A stretch of 64,000 bases of DNA from Bacteroidales bacterium. Lineage in GTDB: Bacteria > Bacteroidota > Bacteroidia > Bacteroidales > F082. The first letter of the stretch is position 1. The number at the start of each line of letters is the position of its first letter. The stretch lies in the NCBI GenBank assembly GCA_028277395.1, contig JANQGJ010000039.1:62001-126000 (forward strand). The letters are read 5' to 3'. Below the pieces are notes generated by a model, which was not told the origin of the DNA, did not search any database, and saw only the letters and a program-made list of their open reading frames with translations. The position numbers and the translations under genes were made by a program. Positions 45,405 through 54,633 of this stretch are shown in pieces.

Positions 45405-46475
45405 ATGGCCGTAGATTCACCCCGATATATTAAATTACATCCGTTATTTTATGCTTCTGCCGGAATAATAGTAATTGCTGGATTGAAAATTGGTGCCCCT
45501 GTTATTAATCCTGTTTTAATGGCCGTTTTTTTTAGTGTTATTATTTATCACCCTATTCATTGGTTAAAAGAAAAAGGCATTAACGGAGTTCTATCAATTA
45601 TAATTGTTATAATTAGTCTGCTCATTGTCCTCTTACTCATGGGAGGTGTAGTAACACGATCTGTTATGCACTTTTCTCAAAATTTACCTGAATATAAAGA
45701 TCAACTTCATGCAATTACAAAATCTACTGTTGCCATGATGAATGGATACGGTTTGGATATGTCTCCGGATACTGTTTCGCAAAATTTTAGTGCGGGAAGT
45801 GTTTTTGGATATGTAAGCAAGTTCATTACGGGAATTGGAGGACTTCTTGGTCAGATTACCCTGTTGGTGCTTGTTGTAGGATTTATTTTGGGTGAAACAA
45901 ACAGTTTTCCGATTAAACTAAAAGCTGTGCTTAAAGATCCTGAAATATCGCTTGGAAACATCACTTCAATCTCCAGAAATATAAGATACTATCTTGGAAT
46001 AAAAACCTTTACAGGGTTAATTGGCGGAATCAGTGTGGCATTGGTCTTGTTTTTTATGCAAATAGAATATGCTATTATCTGGGGAATACTTGTATTGCTT
46101 ATGCGTTACATTCCCAATATAGGATCAGTAATAGCTGCAATTCCCATATTGCTGTTTGTATTAATCCAGGATGGAATAACAGGAGTAATTTGGGCAGGAC
46201 TTGCCTATGGTGTTATAAATTTCGTAATTGGACAAATAATTGAACCAAAATTTCTTGCAAAAAGCATGAACCTATCAACATTGGCAGTATTTCTGTCTCT
46301 GGTATTTTGGGGATGGATTCTTGGTGATATTGGAATGCTGCTTGCTGTTCCAATTACAATGGCAATGAAGATAAGCCTTGAATCACGTGAAAACTCCAGA
46401 TGGATGGCCATTATGCTTGGTTCGGAAGAAAGTGCCAAAGATGCATTAAACGAAAAATCACAAAAAAATGGGTAA
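45405..46475 (+). CDS. AI-2E family transporter (UPF0118)
   Basis: A 356-residue polytopic protein with the AI-2E/UPF0118 pattern: two N-terminal helix pairs, a periplasmic amphipathic domain (about residues 80-140), then LGIKTFTGLIGGISVALVL, a conserved MRYIPNIGSVIAAIP segment, EPKFLAKSMNLSTLAVFLSLVFWGWILG and the end MAMKISLES. Members export autoinducer-2, act as Na+/H+ antiporters or have unknown roles, so the substrate cannot be stated. It is a lone gene 159 bases after porZ and convergent with the TPR gene. Confidence 0.88.
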   Translation: MAVDSPRYIKLHPLFYASAGIIVIAGLKIGAPVINPVLMAVFFSVIIYHPIHWLKEKGINGVLSIIIVIISLLIVLLLMGGVVTRSVMHFSQNLPEYKDQLHAITKSTVAMMNGYGLDMSPDTVSQNFSAGSVFGYVSKFITGIGGLLGQITLLVLVVGFILGETNSFPIKLKAVLKDPEISLGNITSISRNIRYYLGIKTFTGLIGGISVALVLFFMQIEYAIIWGILVLLMRYIPNIGSVIAAIPILLFVLIQDGITGVIWAGLAYGVINFVIGQIIEPKFLAKSMNLSTLAVFLSLVFWGWILGDIGMLLAVPITMAMKISLESRENSRWMAIMLGSEESAKDALNEKSQKNG

Positions 46476-46498
46476 CCTGAATTAACAGACTACCCATT
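46462..46498 (-). terminator. Terminator between the convergent AI-2E and TPR genes
   Basis: AATGGGTA (46467-46474) pairs with TACCCATT (46491-46498) over a 16-base loop. On the minus strand the stem is followed by a run of T residues (complement of the A run at 46462-46468), so it should end the TPR transcript. It overlaps the stop codon of the AI-2E gene and may serve both directions. Confidence 0.5.
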
Positions 46499-46519
46499 AT
46501 ATTTATAAAATTTTAGTTC

Positions 46520-47488
46520 TTAGTTGCACTTCAAAACCTGGGTCATCTGATACTTTGCAGCATCAACATTTGGTCCTGAAACTACATTTTTATATGCTGC
46601 ACATGCAGCTGCTCCGTCACTTTTGCCTTCATAAGCCTGACCTAATGCAAAATTTACATCAGATTTATCTTTCTCAGGCTCAGCAGCCAGAGCATTCCCA
46701 GCTGAAGTAATAGCTGCATCCCATTCTTTCTCCATATTGTAAGCAAGTGTCAGATAATAATATGCATTGCTGTTTCCGGGTAAATACTTAAAAGAATTCT
46801 GAATATTGTCGATAGCTTTTTTTCCATTTCCATTTTGAATTTCTTTTGCTCCTGCATTTACCAAAGCCTTGGAAGCAGTTAATTTAGTTTTCTTCAAGGT
46901 CTTTGCAGCTTTTGAGTTACCTTCTCCCAGTTCTATTACCTTATCGGCACTTTCCATCATTTTAGTCATATCATTCTGGGATTTGTAAACCAGCATTAAT
47001 CCGTAATAAGCTTTGTAATAAGTAGGATAAATTTCAATTGCCATTGTATATTCTGAAAACGCTTCATCAGCTTTGTTTTTCTTTAGTAATGATCCTCCTT
47101 TTGAAGTTCTTACTTTTGCTATATAAGAATTCGAATTTTTTTTCTTTGAAGAATCTCCAAGTTCTTCTGCTAAATCATACGCTTTCTCAAAGGAGGCGAT
47201 TGCAGCGTCAAATTTTGCTCCTTTGTACAATGTTTTACCATTTGCATAATACGCATTCAATAATTGTTTCTCAATACTGGCTTTTAGATCGTTGGCATCG
47301 GCACCTGCTTCATTAGCAATTTTTAAAGCAGATTCATATGCAGTAACTGCATCAGCAAAATTCTTCTCTTTGTAGTAACTGTTTCCTTCATTGTACTTTG
47401 CTCCGGCTTCATCAACTGATTGAGCAAATACTGACATTGAAAAAAGTACAATGCTTAACAGGAACAACGATTTCTTTAAAAAACTCAT
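46520..47488 (-). CDS. Exported tetratricopeptide-repeat protein
   Basis: A 322-residue protein with signal peptide (MSFLKKSLFLLSIVLFSMSVFAQ) and about six TPR units. Clear examples are AGAKYNEGNSYYKEKNFADA, ANGKTLYKGAKFDAAIASFE, GLMLVYKSQNDMTKMMESAD and YYLTLAYNMEKEWDAAITSA. TPR arrays bind other proteins, so a scaffold role in the periplasm is likely; the partner is unknown. The start at 47488 gives a proper signal peptide and lies 40 bases from a good promoter box, whereas the longer open frame to 47548 includes that box. It ends with KCN after an Ala-rich last repeat. Confidence 0.8.
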   Translation of the reverse strand: MSFLKKSLFLLSIVLFSMSVFAQSVDEAGAKYNEGNSYYKEKNFADAVTAYESALKIANEAGADANDLKASIEKQLLNAYYANGKTLYKGAKFDAAIASFEKAYDLAEELGDSSKKKNSNSYIAKVRTSKGGSLLKKNKADEAFSEYTMAIEIYPTYYKAYYGLMLVYKSQNDMTKMMESADKVIELGEGNSKAAKTLKKTKLTASKALVNAGAKEIQNGNGKKAIDNIQNSFKYLPGNSNAYYYLTLAYNMEKEWDAAITSAGNALAAEPEKDKSDVNFALGQAYEGKSDGAAACAAYKNVVSGPNVDAAKYQMTQVLKCN

Positions 47489-47527
47489 AATAAATGTAAT
47501 TTGTTTAATTTTTTGCGGCGCAAGATA

Positions 47528-47556
47528 CAAAATTATTGTAACCGCCAAAATATCAA
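47528..47556 (-). promoter_or_regulatory. Candidate promoter of the TPR protein gene
   Basis: On the minus strand TAATTTTG (47528-47535) is an exact -7 box with TTG at 47554-47556, 18 bases upstream. The leader to the ATG at 47488 is about 35 bases. Confidence 0.55.
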
Positions 47557-47630
47557 TTTGGTATCGTACTGTTAAATAAAAGTAAAATCAATCACTTAGT
47601 TATCATCTGTAAGATTATTGGTAATATTTT

Positions 47631-47638
47631 TAGTTTTG
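47631..47638 (+). promoter_or_regulatory. Candidate -7 box (TAGTTTTG) for trkA-trkH
   Basis: An exact TAnnTTTG match 52 bases before the trkA ATG. No TTG is found at 18-22 bases upstream, so the assignment is tentative. Confidence 0.4.
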
Positions 47639-47689
47639 CATCCAAATTCACAAAATGTGTATTTTTATTTGTTAAAACAATTTTGAATT

Positions 47690-49051
47690 ATGAATATTAT
47701 CATCGCCGGAGATGGTGAGGTTGGATTTTATTTGGCAGAGGCATTAGTTGATTCTAATCATAATATTACTATTGTTGATCCACATGAGGAACTTTTGAAA
47801 CTCGTTGAATCACATGCTGATTTGATGACAATCGTTGGAGAATCAAATTCTGTTGCAGTATTAAAAAAAGCCAATGTCGCAAAAGCCGATCTTGTTATTT
47901 CAGTATTACACAGCGAACCTATTAATATATTAACAGCTATTCTGGCTAAAAAACTGGGTGCAAAATATACTATCGCAAGAGTAAACACATTGCAAAACCT
48001 TGCTCCCGAGAATGTTAAAACTTACAATGAACTTGGTATTGATGTATTGTTATCACCAGAGGATATTGCAGGACATGAAGTTATTAAACTGCTTCAACAG
48101 CCGGCTGCAATTGAAATTTTTGAGTTATCCGATGGTAAGATGCTGGTAATACTTATCAGAATAAGTCCTGATGCATCAGTAGTAAACCTGTCATTAAATG
48201 ATATTGCTGCCAGGTACAAAAATCTCGATTTCAGGGCAGTTGCCATACACAGGGGTGATGATACATTTATTCCCGATGGGGACACTGTATTCATGCCCAA
48301 TGATTTTGTTTATGTGATTACCAAACCTGAAGGTCTCGACAGATTATTAAAAATGGGAGGTAAAGAAGATGTTGAGATTGATAACATTATGATTGTAGGA
48401 GGCGGACGGGTTGGAAAAGTTATTGCAAAACAACTTGAAACAGAGCTAAATATAAAACTGATAGAGCAAAGTCGTGAGAGATCAATGAATCTGATTGACT
48501 TACTTGATGATACTCTGATCATTAATGGTGATGCACGAGATATAAACCTCCTTGAAGAAGAAGGAATTGAAGGTGTTGATGCATTCATTGCCGTTACCAA
48601 CAGCTCCGAAACCAATATCATTACATGTTTACATGCTAAAAAGTTTGGTGTTAAAAAAACCATTGCTCTTGTCGAAAATCTGGATTACATCGAAATATCA
48701 CAAAACATTGGTATTGACACCATTATAAACAAGAAACTCAGTGCAGCCAGCTATATGATCAAACATTCGATGGGCGATGAAGTAGCTTCGCTGAAATGCC
48801 TTAGCGGGATAAGCTCTGATGTTGTTGAGTTTATCGCGAAAAAGGATTCTCCGGTAACCCGTAAAACAATACGGAATTTAAAAATGCCTGAAGGATCACT
48901 GATTGGAGGTATAATCAGGGGAAAAAAATCCTTTATTGCTGTTGGAGACTTTCAGATAGAAGAAAACGATAAAGTTGTGGTATTTGCATTACCGGGCATT
49001 GCAAATAAAATTGAAAAAATGTTTCATAAGCCGAATCTTGGATTTTTATAA
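47690..49051 (+). CDS. trkA: Trk potassium uptake regulatory subunit TrkA
   Basis: A 453-residue cytoplasmic protein with two RCK units. Each starts with a nucleotide-binding Rossmann motif: IIAGDGEVGFYLAEAL (residues 3-18) and IMIVGGGRVGKVIAKQL (about residue 233 on); each ends in a RCK_C domain (LKCLSGISSDVVEF, then GSLIGGIIRGKKSFIAVGDFQI). TrkA binds NAD(H)/ATP and gates the TrkH channel for K+ uptake. The length is the standard for the full TrkA (458 in E. coli). trkH follows after 44 bases, forming a classical trkAH operon. Confidence 0.96.
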   Translation: MNIIIAGDGEVGFYLAEALVDSNHNITIVDPHEELLKLVESHADLMTIVGESNSVAVLKKANVAKADLVISVLHSEPINILTAILAKKLGAKYTIARVNTLQNLAPENVKTYNELGIDVLLSPEDIAGHEVIKLLQQPAAIEIFELSDGKMLVILIRISPDASVVNLSLNDIAARYKNLDFRAVAIHRGDDTFIPDGDTVFMPNDFVYVITKPEGLDRLLKMGGKEDVEIDNIMIVGGGRVGKVIAKQLETELNIKLIEQSRERSMNLIDLLDDTLIINGDARDINLLEEEGIEGVDAFIAVTNSSETNIITCLHAKKFGVKKTIALVENLDYIEISQNIGIDTIINKKLSAASYMIKHSMGDEVASLKCLSGISSDVVEFIAKKDSPVTRKTIRNLKMPEGSLIGGIIRGKKSFIAVGDFQIEENDKVVVFALPGIANKIEKMFHKPNLGFL

Positions 49052-49095
49052 TTTAAATTGAATTATCAAGCACCGGATAACCAACTATTTTCAAA

Positions 49096-50556
49096 ATGGC
49101 AGGCAGCAAATTAATTAACATAACGATAGTACTAAAAGTACTTAGCTTTTTGTTAATTGTTGAAGGATTATTCATGCTAAGTGGAATTGGCTTTGCATTA
49201 TATTTTGGAGAGTCTGTATTACCACTTTTATTTTCATCATTAATAACAATGTCGGTTGGTATCCCGGTTTGGTTACTGACCAAAAAAAACGACCGAAGAA
49301 ATATTGGAAAACGGGAAGGCTATCTGATCGTGGCTCTAACCTGGGTAATAATATCCATTTTTGGCACCTTACCATTTCTCATAAGCGGATCAATTACATC
49401 ATATACAGATGCTTTTTTCGAAACAATATCCGGGTTTACAACCACCGGAGCAACAATTCTTGACAATATTGAATCTGTCCCGAAAAATATTCTGTACTGG
49501 CGGGCCATGACCCATTGGATAGGAGGCATGGGAATTATAGTTTTAACAGTTGCCATACTTCCATTCCTGGGAATAGGAGGTTTGCAATTAATGATTGCTG
49601 AAATGCCTGGCATTACTCCAGATAAGCTACATCCAAGGATCACAGAGACAGCTAAAAGGTTTTGGGCAATATATGTGATATTTACAATTTGTGAAATCCT
49701 TTTGTTGTGGTTAGGAGAAATGGACCTTTTCGATTCAGTATGCCATTCGTTTGCAACAATGGCTACTGGTGGGTTTTCTACAAAAAACGATAGTATAGCA
49801 GGATTCTTACCTTACACTCAATATGTTATTATTGGTTTTATGTTTCTGGCAGGAACAAACTTTACACTGCATTATTTCGTATTGCACAGAAAATTCAGTA
49901 AATTAAGAACAAATGAAGAATTTCGAATTTACTTCTGGATAGTAGCACTAATTTCAATATTTATCGCAATTGGTTTATTCTTAACTTATGAGTTAGATGC
50001 CGAGAGTTCGTTCAGAAGTTCATTATTTACTGTTGTTTCAATTCTAACAACAACAGGATTTGTTACTGCTGATTATTCACTATGGCCATCAATACTCTGG
50101 ATGTTCATTTTTACACTTATGTTTATTGGTGGAAGCGCAGGATCAACAGGTGGTGGTGTGAAAATAATACGCCATTTACTGCTGGTTAAAAACTCTCTTC
50201 TTGAGATGAAGAGATCCATTCACCCTCAGGCAATTATCCCGGTTAAATACAATGGAAAATCGGTTTCACAGCAAATCATTTTCAATGTAATGGCGTTCTT
50301 TCTGATTTATATAATTATTTTCTCCGTCGGGACTCTGACATTATCACTATTTGGGTATGATTTTTATACATCTATTGGTGCAACAATTGCCTCACTGGGT
50401 AATATTGGTCCTGGTATCGGGCATGTTGGCCCGGTGGACAATTATTCCTTTTTCTCACCACTGGCCAAATGGTTCCTTTCGTTTTTAATGTTGCTTGGAC
50501 GACTTGAGCTATTTACAATACTAATTGTGATATCTCCAGCATTTTGGAAAAGATAA
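49096..50556 (+). CDS. trkH: Trk potassium uptake protein TrkH
   Basis: A 486-residue membrane protein with four pore (M1-P-M2) units of the Trk/Ktr/HKT superfamily. Filter-like segments include ISGFTTTGATIL, MATGGFSTKNDS, LTTTGFVTADY and ASLGNIGPGIG; the gating-loop segment GGSAGSTGGGVK is present. Size and motif order match TrkH. It is encoded directly after its regulatory partner trkA and converges on the NRAMP-like gene 23 bases downstream. Confidence 0.96.
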   Translation: MAGSKLINITIVLKVLSFLLIVEGLFMLSGIGFALYFGESVLPLLFSSLITMSVGIPVWLLTKKNDRRNIGKREGYLIVALTWVIISIFGTLPFLISGSITSYTDAFFETISGFTTTGATILDNIESVPKNILYWRAMTHWIGGMGIIVLTVAILPFLGIGGLQLMIAEMPGITPDKLHPRITETAKRFWAIYVIFTICEILLLWLGEMDLFDSVCHSFATMATGGFSTKNDSIAGFLPYTQYVIIGFMFLAGTNFTLHYFVLHRKFSKLRTNEEFRIYFWIVALISIFIAIGLFLTYELDAESSFRSSLFTVVSILTTTGFVTADYSLWPSILWMFIFTLMFIGGSAGSTGGGVKIIRHLLLVKNSLLEMKRSIHPQAIIPVKYNGKSVSQQIIFNVMAFFLIYIIIFSVGTLTLSLFGYDFYTSIGATIASLGNIGPGIGHVGPVDNYSFFSPLAKWFLSFLMLLGRLELFTILIVISPAFWKR

Positions 50557-50578
50557 TAGAGCTTTATTTTACTTAAGA

Positions 50579-51823
50579 CTATATTATCCAGTAAATATAA
50601 ATGAAGGAAAACACTACAAAAAAGATAATACCAAGCCATGAAAGTACCCTTAAAAACAGCCCCGGTACACCTTCTTTTGGCATATGTTTATCTGTAACCA
50701 CCCTATAATTTAACCAGGCAAGAACAGGAGCAACAAGAAATGAAATTGTTGTTGCAATATTTACCATAGCACCCATTGAACTTACAGCAAACGCAATAAT
50801 AAGTATTGATCCCGCTATAAGAATTAATAACCAGAATAAAGTAATATTTCGTTTATTCTTTATTTTGATCCACATTGACGGAAAAATATACCGTAATGCC
50901 GGATTCAATACCCTCGGATAAGCATCCATTACAGTGATTGTGGTACTGATCATAGTTGCTGTAGCAGCTATTGACACTATCCAGTATGCCCAATCACCAA
51001 GACTCACGGTGTACATATTTATAAGTTGTTCTGAAAACCTGATACCGCTGTTGGAAAAATTCTCTCCTGTTCCGTACATTACCAATGCTCCCATGGAAAG
51101 AAAACCAAGGGCCAGAAATGCAGTACCAATATAACCAACTTTGAAGTCCATTAAAGCATCTTTAAGTTTCAGAGAATATCCCAACTGTTTTGTTTTTGCC
51201 AGATTCCATACTGAAGACCAGACAGATACATCAATCGGAGCAGGCATCCAGCCAACAAAAGCTATCATAAATAGTACATCTGCACTACGACTCCATGTGA
51301 ACTTTGTAAGAGAGTCCGGGGATACAACTTTGTTTATACCCATTGCAGCAAATACTGCTACAATAGTAGATAATGCCAATAGCACAATTATAAACTTAAT
51401 CACTTTGTCAAGCAATGAATACTTCCCAACAATCAATATGACAAAAGCACAAACCAGAACAACACTGCTCATTGCAACAAGATTGATACTTATGTTAAAA
51501 ACATATGAAATTAAACCTACTGTAACAACAGTTATTGCAGCCTGAAATATAAACATTGAGAAAAATGTTACAACTGCATAGAGTGAAACAGCCCATTTTC
51601 CAACTTTGCTATATCCATCAACCAGACTATTTCCCGTGGTCACAGCGTATCTCGGGCCAAACTCAAAAAAAGGATACTTTAGCAAATTTGCAATTATTAA
51701 AACCCATACCAGGTCGAAATTAAACATCGCTCCCGCTTTGGTTGACTGTACAAGATGTGATACACCAACTGCAGCTCCGGCATAGAGCAATCCCGGACCA
51801 AGTATTTTAAGAAACTTTTTCAA
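50579..51823 (-). CDS. NRAMP-family transporter lacking the canonical metal-binding motifs
   Basis: A 414-residue protein with about eleven membrane segments and the NRAMP opening LGPGLLYAGAAVG, so membership in SLC11/NRAMP is likely. The helix-1 motif DPGN, which binds Mn2+/Fe2+, reads GVSH (residues 20-23), and the helix-6 MPH reads MPAP (193-196). Similar losses occur in NRAMP-related transporters for Mg2+ (NRMT) or Al3+ (NrAT), so the substrate may not be Mn2+ or Fe2+. Many Bacteroidota encode this variant, usually annotated 'divalent metal cation transporter'. It stands alone; no regulator is adjacent. Confidence 0.75.
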   Translation of the reverse strand: MKKFLKILGPGLLYAGAAVGVSHLVQSTKAGAMFNFDLVWVLIIANLLKYPFFEFGPRYAVTTGNSLVDGYSKVGKWAVSLYAVVTFFSMFIFQAAITVVTVGLISYVFNISINLVAMSSVVLVCAFVILIVGKYSLLDKVIKFIIVLLALSTIVAVFAAMGINKVVSPDSLTKFTWSRSADVLFMIAFVGWMPAPIDVSVWSSVWNLAKTKQLGYSLKLKDALMDFKVGYIGTAFLALGFLSMGALVMYGTGENFSNSGIRFSEQLINMYTVSLGDWAYWIVSIAATATMISTTITVMDAYPRVLNPALRYIFPSMWIKIKNKRNITLFWLLILIAGSILIIAFAVSSMGAMVNIATTISFLVAPVLAWLNYRVVTDKHMPKEGVPGLFLRVLSWLGIIFFVVFSFIYIYWII

Positions 51824-51891
51824 AACACAGTAATTAATGATTTATAACAAAATTATCATTTTCATCAACAAAACATAATTCGATGATCGAA

Positions 51892-51922
51892 TTAAATCAT
51901 GCCCTGAAAATTACTACCTTTG
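51892..51922 (+). promoter_or_regulatory. Candidate promoter of the PIF1-like helicase
   Basis: TACCTTTG (51915-51922) is an exact -7 box with TTA at 51892-51894, 20 bases upstream (one base from TTG). It would give a leader of about 55 bases and shows that the in-frame ATG at 51924 is too close to be used. Confidence 0.55.
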
Positions 51923-51983
51923 TATGCCAGTACCCCGGCCTCTGTACGATTTTGGATATCGAAATTATTTTAATTTTTATGAA

Positions 51984-54458
51984 ATGACCTTATTCAACAA
52001 TCCTCAATTAAAACTAACTTATGAGTTTGTTCAGTTTACCGGACGGAATGTGTTCCTTACAGGAAAAGCAGGAACAGGTAAAACAACTTTTTTACATAAC
52101 CTGCGCAAAACAAGTGACAAACGAATGATTGTAGTTGCACCAACCGGGGTTGCGGCTATAAATGCAGGAGGTGTTACGATACACTCATTTTTTCAACTGC
52201 CATTCGGACCGCAATTACCAGATGGTGATAAATCAGAAAACAGAACAGAAGAACAATCGGGAATTCGTCGCTTTAGCAAACAAAAAATTAATATTATAAG
52301 AAGTATCGATTTACTTATTATTGATGAAATAAGTATGGTCAGATCAGACCTGCTTGATGGCATCGATAATACTCTTCGAAGATTCAGAAACAGAAGCCTC
52401 CCGTTTGGCGGAGTACAGCTTCTTATGATCGGTGATTTACACCAACTCGCCCCTGTTGTAAAAGAAAATGAATGGGAACTACTTAGAAACCATTATTCAA
52501 CAGCGTATTTCTTCGGTAGCATCGCCTTACAAAAAACAACTTATGTTAGTATTGAATTAAAAGAAGTTTTCAGACAAAGCGATGAACAATTTATAAATTT
52601 ACTGAACAAAGTCAGAGATAACAAAATTGATAACGAGGTAATTAATAAATTAAATGCAAGGTACGATCCTGATTTTGATTCATCACATACCGGACATATA
52701 ATTCTTACAACCCACAACAACAAAGCAAGGCAGATCAATGAATCAAGATTAAATAAGTTAAAGGAAGAAGAGTATGGTTACGATGCAATTGTAAGTGGTA
52801 ATTTCCCTGAGTTTAATTACCCAACCGATTACAAACTAATCTTAAAAAAAGGTGCTCAGGTTATGTTCATTAAGAATGATCCTGATCCCGAAAAAAGATA
52901 TTTCAATGGTAAAATCGGCACAGTAATAAACATCTCTGAAGATACTATCGAAGTTATATGCAAGGGCGACGAAGAAACAATAACTGTGGAAAAACAGTTT
53001 TGGGAGAAGGTTGCTTATGAAATGGACTCAGAAAGCAAAGAAATCAAAGAAACCATTGAAGGGACGTTTGTTCAATATCCTCTTAAACTTGCATGGGCAA
53101 TAACAATTCATAAGAGTCAGGGACTGACATTTGAAAATGCGATTATTGATGCAAAGTCAGCTTTTGCTCATGGTCAGGTGTATGTTGCGCTAAGCAGATG
53201 CAAAACACTGGAAGGTCTTGTACTAAGTTCGAGAATATTACAGGGCAGTATTGTAAAAGATAATACAATAGGTAGCTTCACAAAAAATATTGAAGAAAAC
53301 CAACCCGACAATGAGCAACTGCAAAAATCAAAAAAGCAATATCAGCTTGATCTTCTGATCGATCTGTTTAATTTTGATTCATTACGAAAACTGGTCAGTT
53401 ATTCTGTAAAACTTTTTCAGGATCATTACTCTGCAATTCTGAATAACCCGATTCGTGAGTTTACTGATGCAAGTACTATTTTGTCAAATGAAGTTATTGT
53501 TGCAAACAAGTTCATACGACAACTTCAGGCATTGAGTGTTGAGAGTGAAAATATTGAGAATAACATACAGCTTCAGGACAGGGTTAAAAAAGCATCGGAA
53601 TATTTTACCAGCAAACTAACTCTGGCACTTGATCAGGTTTTAAGCGAATTTATTCTTGAAACTGATAATAAAACAGCACAAAAAGCAATTAAAAACGTCC
53701 TCGACAATATTCAAAACGAGTACTCATACAAACTGAATTGCTTAAAAGCATGTTTAACAGGATTTCATACAACTGACTATTTGAAATCAAAAGCTATGGC
53801 ATCCATAATCGAGACAAAACCTTCCAAAAAACCAAAAACACCGGTAGTGGCTGCAACTGGAGATGAACAACCTGAACTATTCAGGATCATTAAAGCATGG
53901 AGAGATGCCAAAGCGAAAGAATTGAATTGCCAGGTTTATATGATAATTCAGCTTAAAACCATGCGAGAGATATGTAAAAGTTTACCTGTTGATCCTGCAT
54001 CACTGGCCGGTATTGTTGGAATGGGAAAGAAGAAAATGGAGTTGTATAGCGATGAGTTACTGGAAATTATTACTGATTATATGGGAGAGTACAATATTGA
54101 GCCGGTACCCCATGAAATTAAGGAATCAATACCAAAAAAACCGAAAAAAAACACCAAAGCCATTACATACGAAATGTGGTGCGAAGGCAATGATGTTCAG
54201 ACAATTGCAAAAAAGCGCGATTATACAGTTTCCACAATCTATAATCATCTTGCTTATTACGTGGGAACAGGTGAAATAAATATTGATACATTTGTAGACT
54301 CTGATAAAGTTATGAAAATCAAAAAATCAATTTCAAAAATTGATTCAACAAAACTATCAGATATTAAAGATGATGTGGGTGAGAGCGTTAGTTACACCGA
54401 CATAAAATTTGTGATTCAGCATTTGATTCTGACCGGAGAACTGGTTAAAAAAGACTAA
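51984..54458 (+). CDS. PIF1-like helicase with HRDC and helix-turn-helix domains
   Basis: An 824-residue protein. The N-terminal half is a superfamily 1 PIF1/RecD-type helicase: Walker A GKAGTGKTT (residues 27-35), VVAPTGVAAINAGG, Walker B LLIIDEISMV, GDLHQLAPV, and near its end AWAITIHKSQGLTFE and VALSRC. After a helical linker, an HRDC domain (about residues 645-720, MREICKSLPVDPASLAGIVGMGKKKMELY) and a C-terminal HTH of the HTH_40 type (MWCEGNDVQTIAKKRDYTVSTIYNHL) follow, arguing for DNA binding and recombination or repair. The start at 51984 (MTLFNNPQLKLTY) replaces an upstream ATG at 51924 that abuts the promoter box. This architecture is frequent in Bacteroidota. Confidence 0.88.
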   Translation: MTLFNNPQLKLTYEFVQFTGRNVFLTGKAGTGKTTFLHNLRKTSDKRMIVVAPTGVAAINAGGVTIHSFFQLPFGPQLPDGDKSENRTEEQSGIRRFSKQKINIIRSIDLLIIDEISMVRSDLLDGIDNTLRRFRNRSLPFGGVQLLMIGDLHQLAPVVKENEWELLRNHYSTAYFFGSIALQKTTYVSIELKEVFRQSDEQFINLLNKVRDNKIDNEVINKLNARYDPDFDSSHTGHIILTTHNNKARQINESRLNKLKEEEYGYDAIVSGNFPEFNYPTDYKLILKKGAQVMFIKNDPDPEKRYFNGKIGTVINISEDTIEVICKGDEETITVEKQFWEKVAYEMDSESKEIKETIEGTFVQYPLKLAWAITIHKSQGLTFENAIIDAKSAFAHGQVYVALSRCKTLEGLVLSSRILQGSIVKDNTIGSFTKNIEENQPDNEQLQKSKKQYQLDLLIDLFNFDSLRKLVSYSVKLFQDHYSAILNNPIREFTDASTILSNEVIVANKFIRQLQALSVESENIENNIQLQDRVKKASEYFTSKLTLALDQVLSEFILETDNKTAQKAIKNVLDNIQNEYSYKLNCLKACLTGFHTTDYLKSKAMASIIETKPSKKPKTPVVAATGDEQPELFRIIKAWRDAKAKELNCQVYMIIQLKTMREICKSLPVDPASLAGIVGMGKKKMELYSDELLEIITDYMGEYNIEPVPHEIKESIPKKPKKNTKAITYEMWCEGNDVQTIAKKRDYTVSTIYNHLAYYVGTGEINIDTFVDSDKVMKIKKSISKIDSTKLSDIKDDVGESVSYTDIKFVIQHLILTGELVKKD

Positions 54459-54564
54459 TTTCTGGGTATGTTTTTGTCAATTCGACTAACAATTTCGTAT
54501 ATCATCAATTCGCCGATAAAACGATGCGTTTCGCCGATTTTATCGTTTAGTTAACAATTATTGA

Positions 54565-54587
54565 ACTAATTTCGCCACCAAATTAGT
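54565..54587. promoter_or_regulatory. Inverted repeat upstream of the RND efflux operon
   Basis: ACTAATTT (54565-54572) and AAATTAGT (54580-54587) form a perfect 8-bp inverted repeat with a 7-base centre, 47 bases before the adaptor ATG. Just upstream, CGATAAAA (54514-54521) and TTTTATCG (54537-54544) form another, and TTCGCCGAT occurs twice. These could be operators for an efflux regulator; no regulator gene is adjacent. Confidence 0.35.
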
Positions 54588-54633
54588 CTAAAGAGTATAT
54601 TTTGACATTATATTTCACTTAATCTATTCAAAA

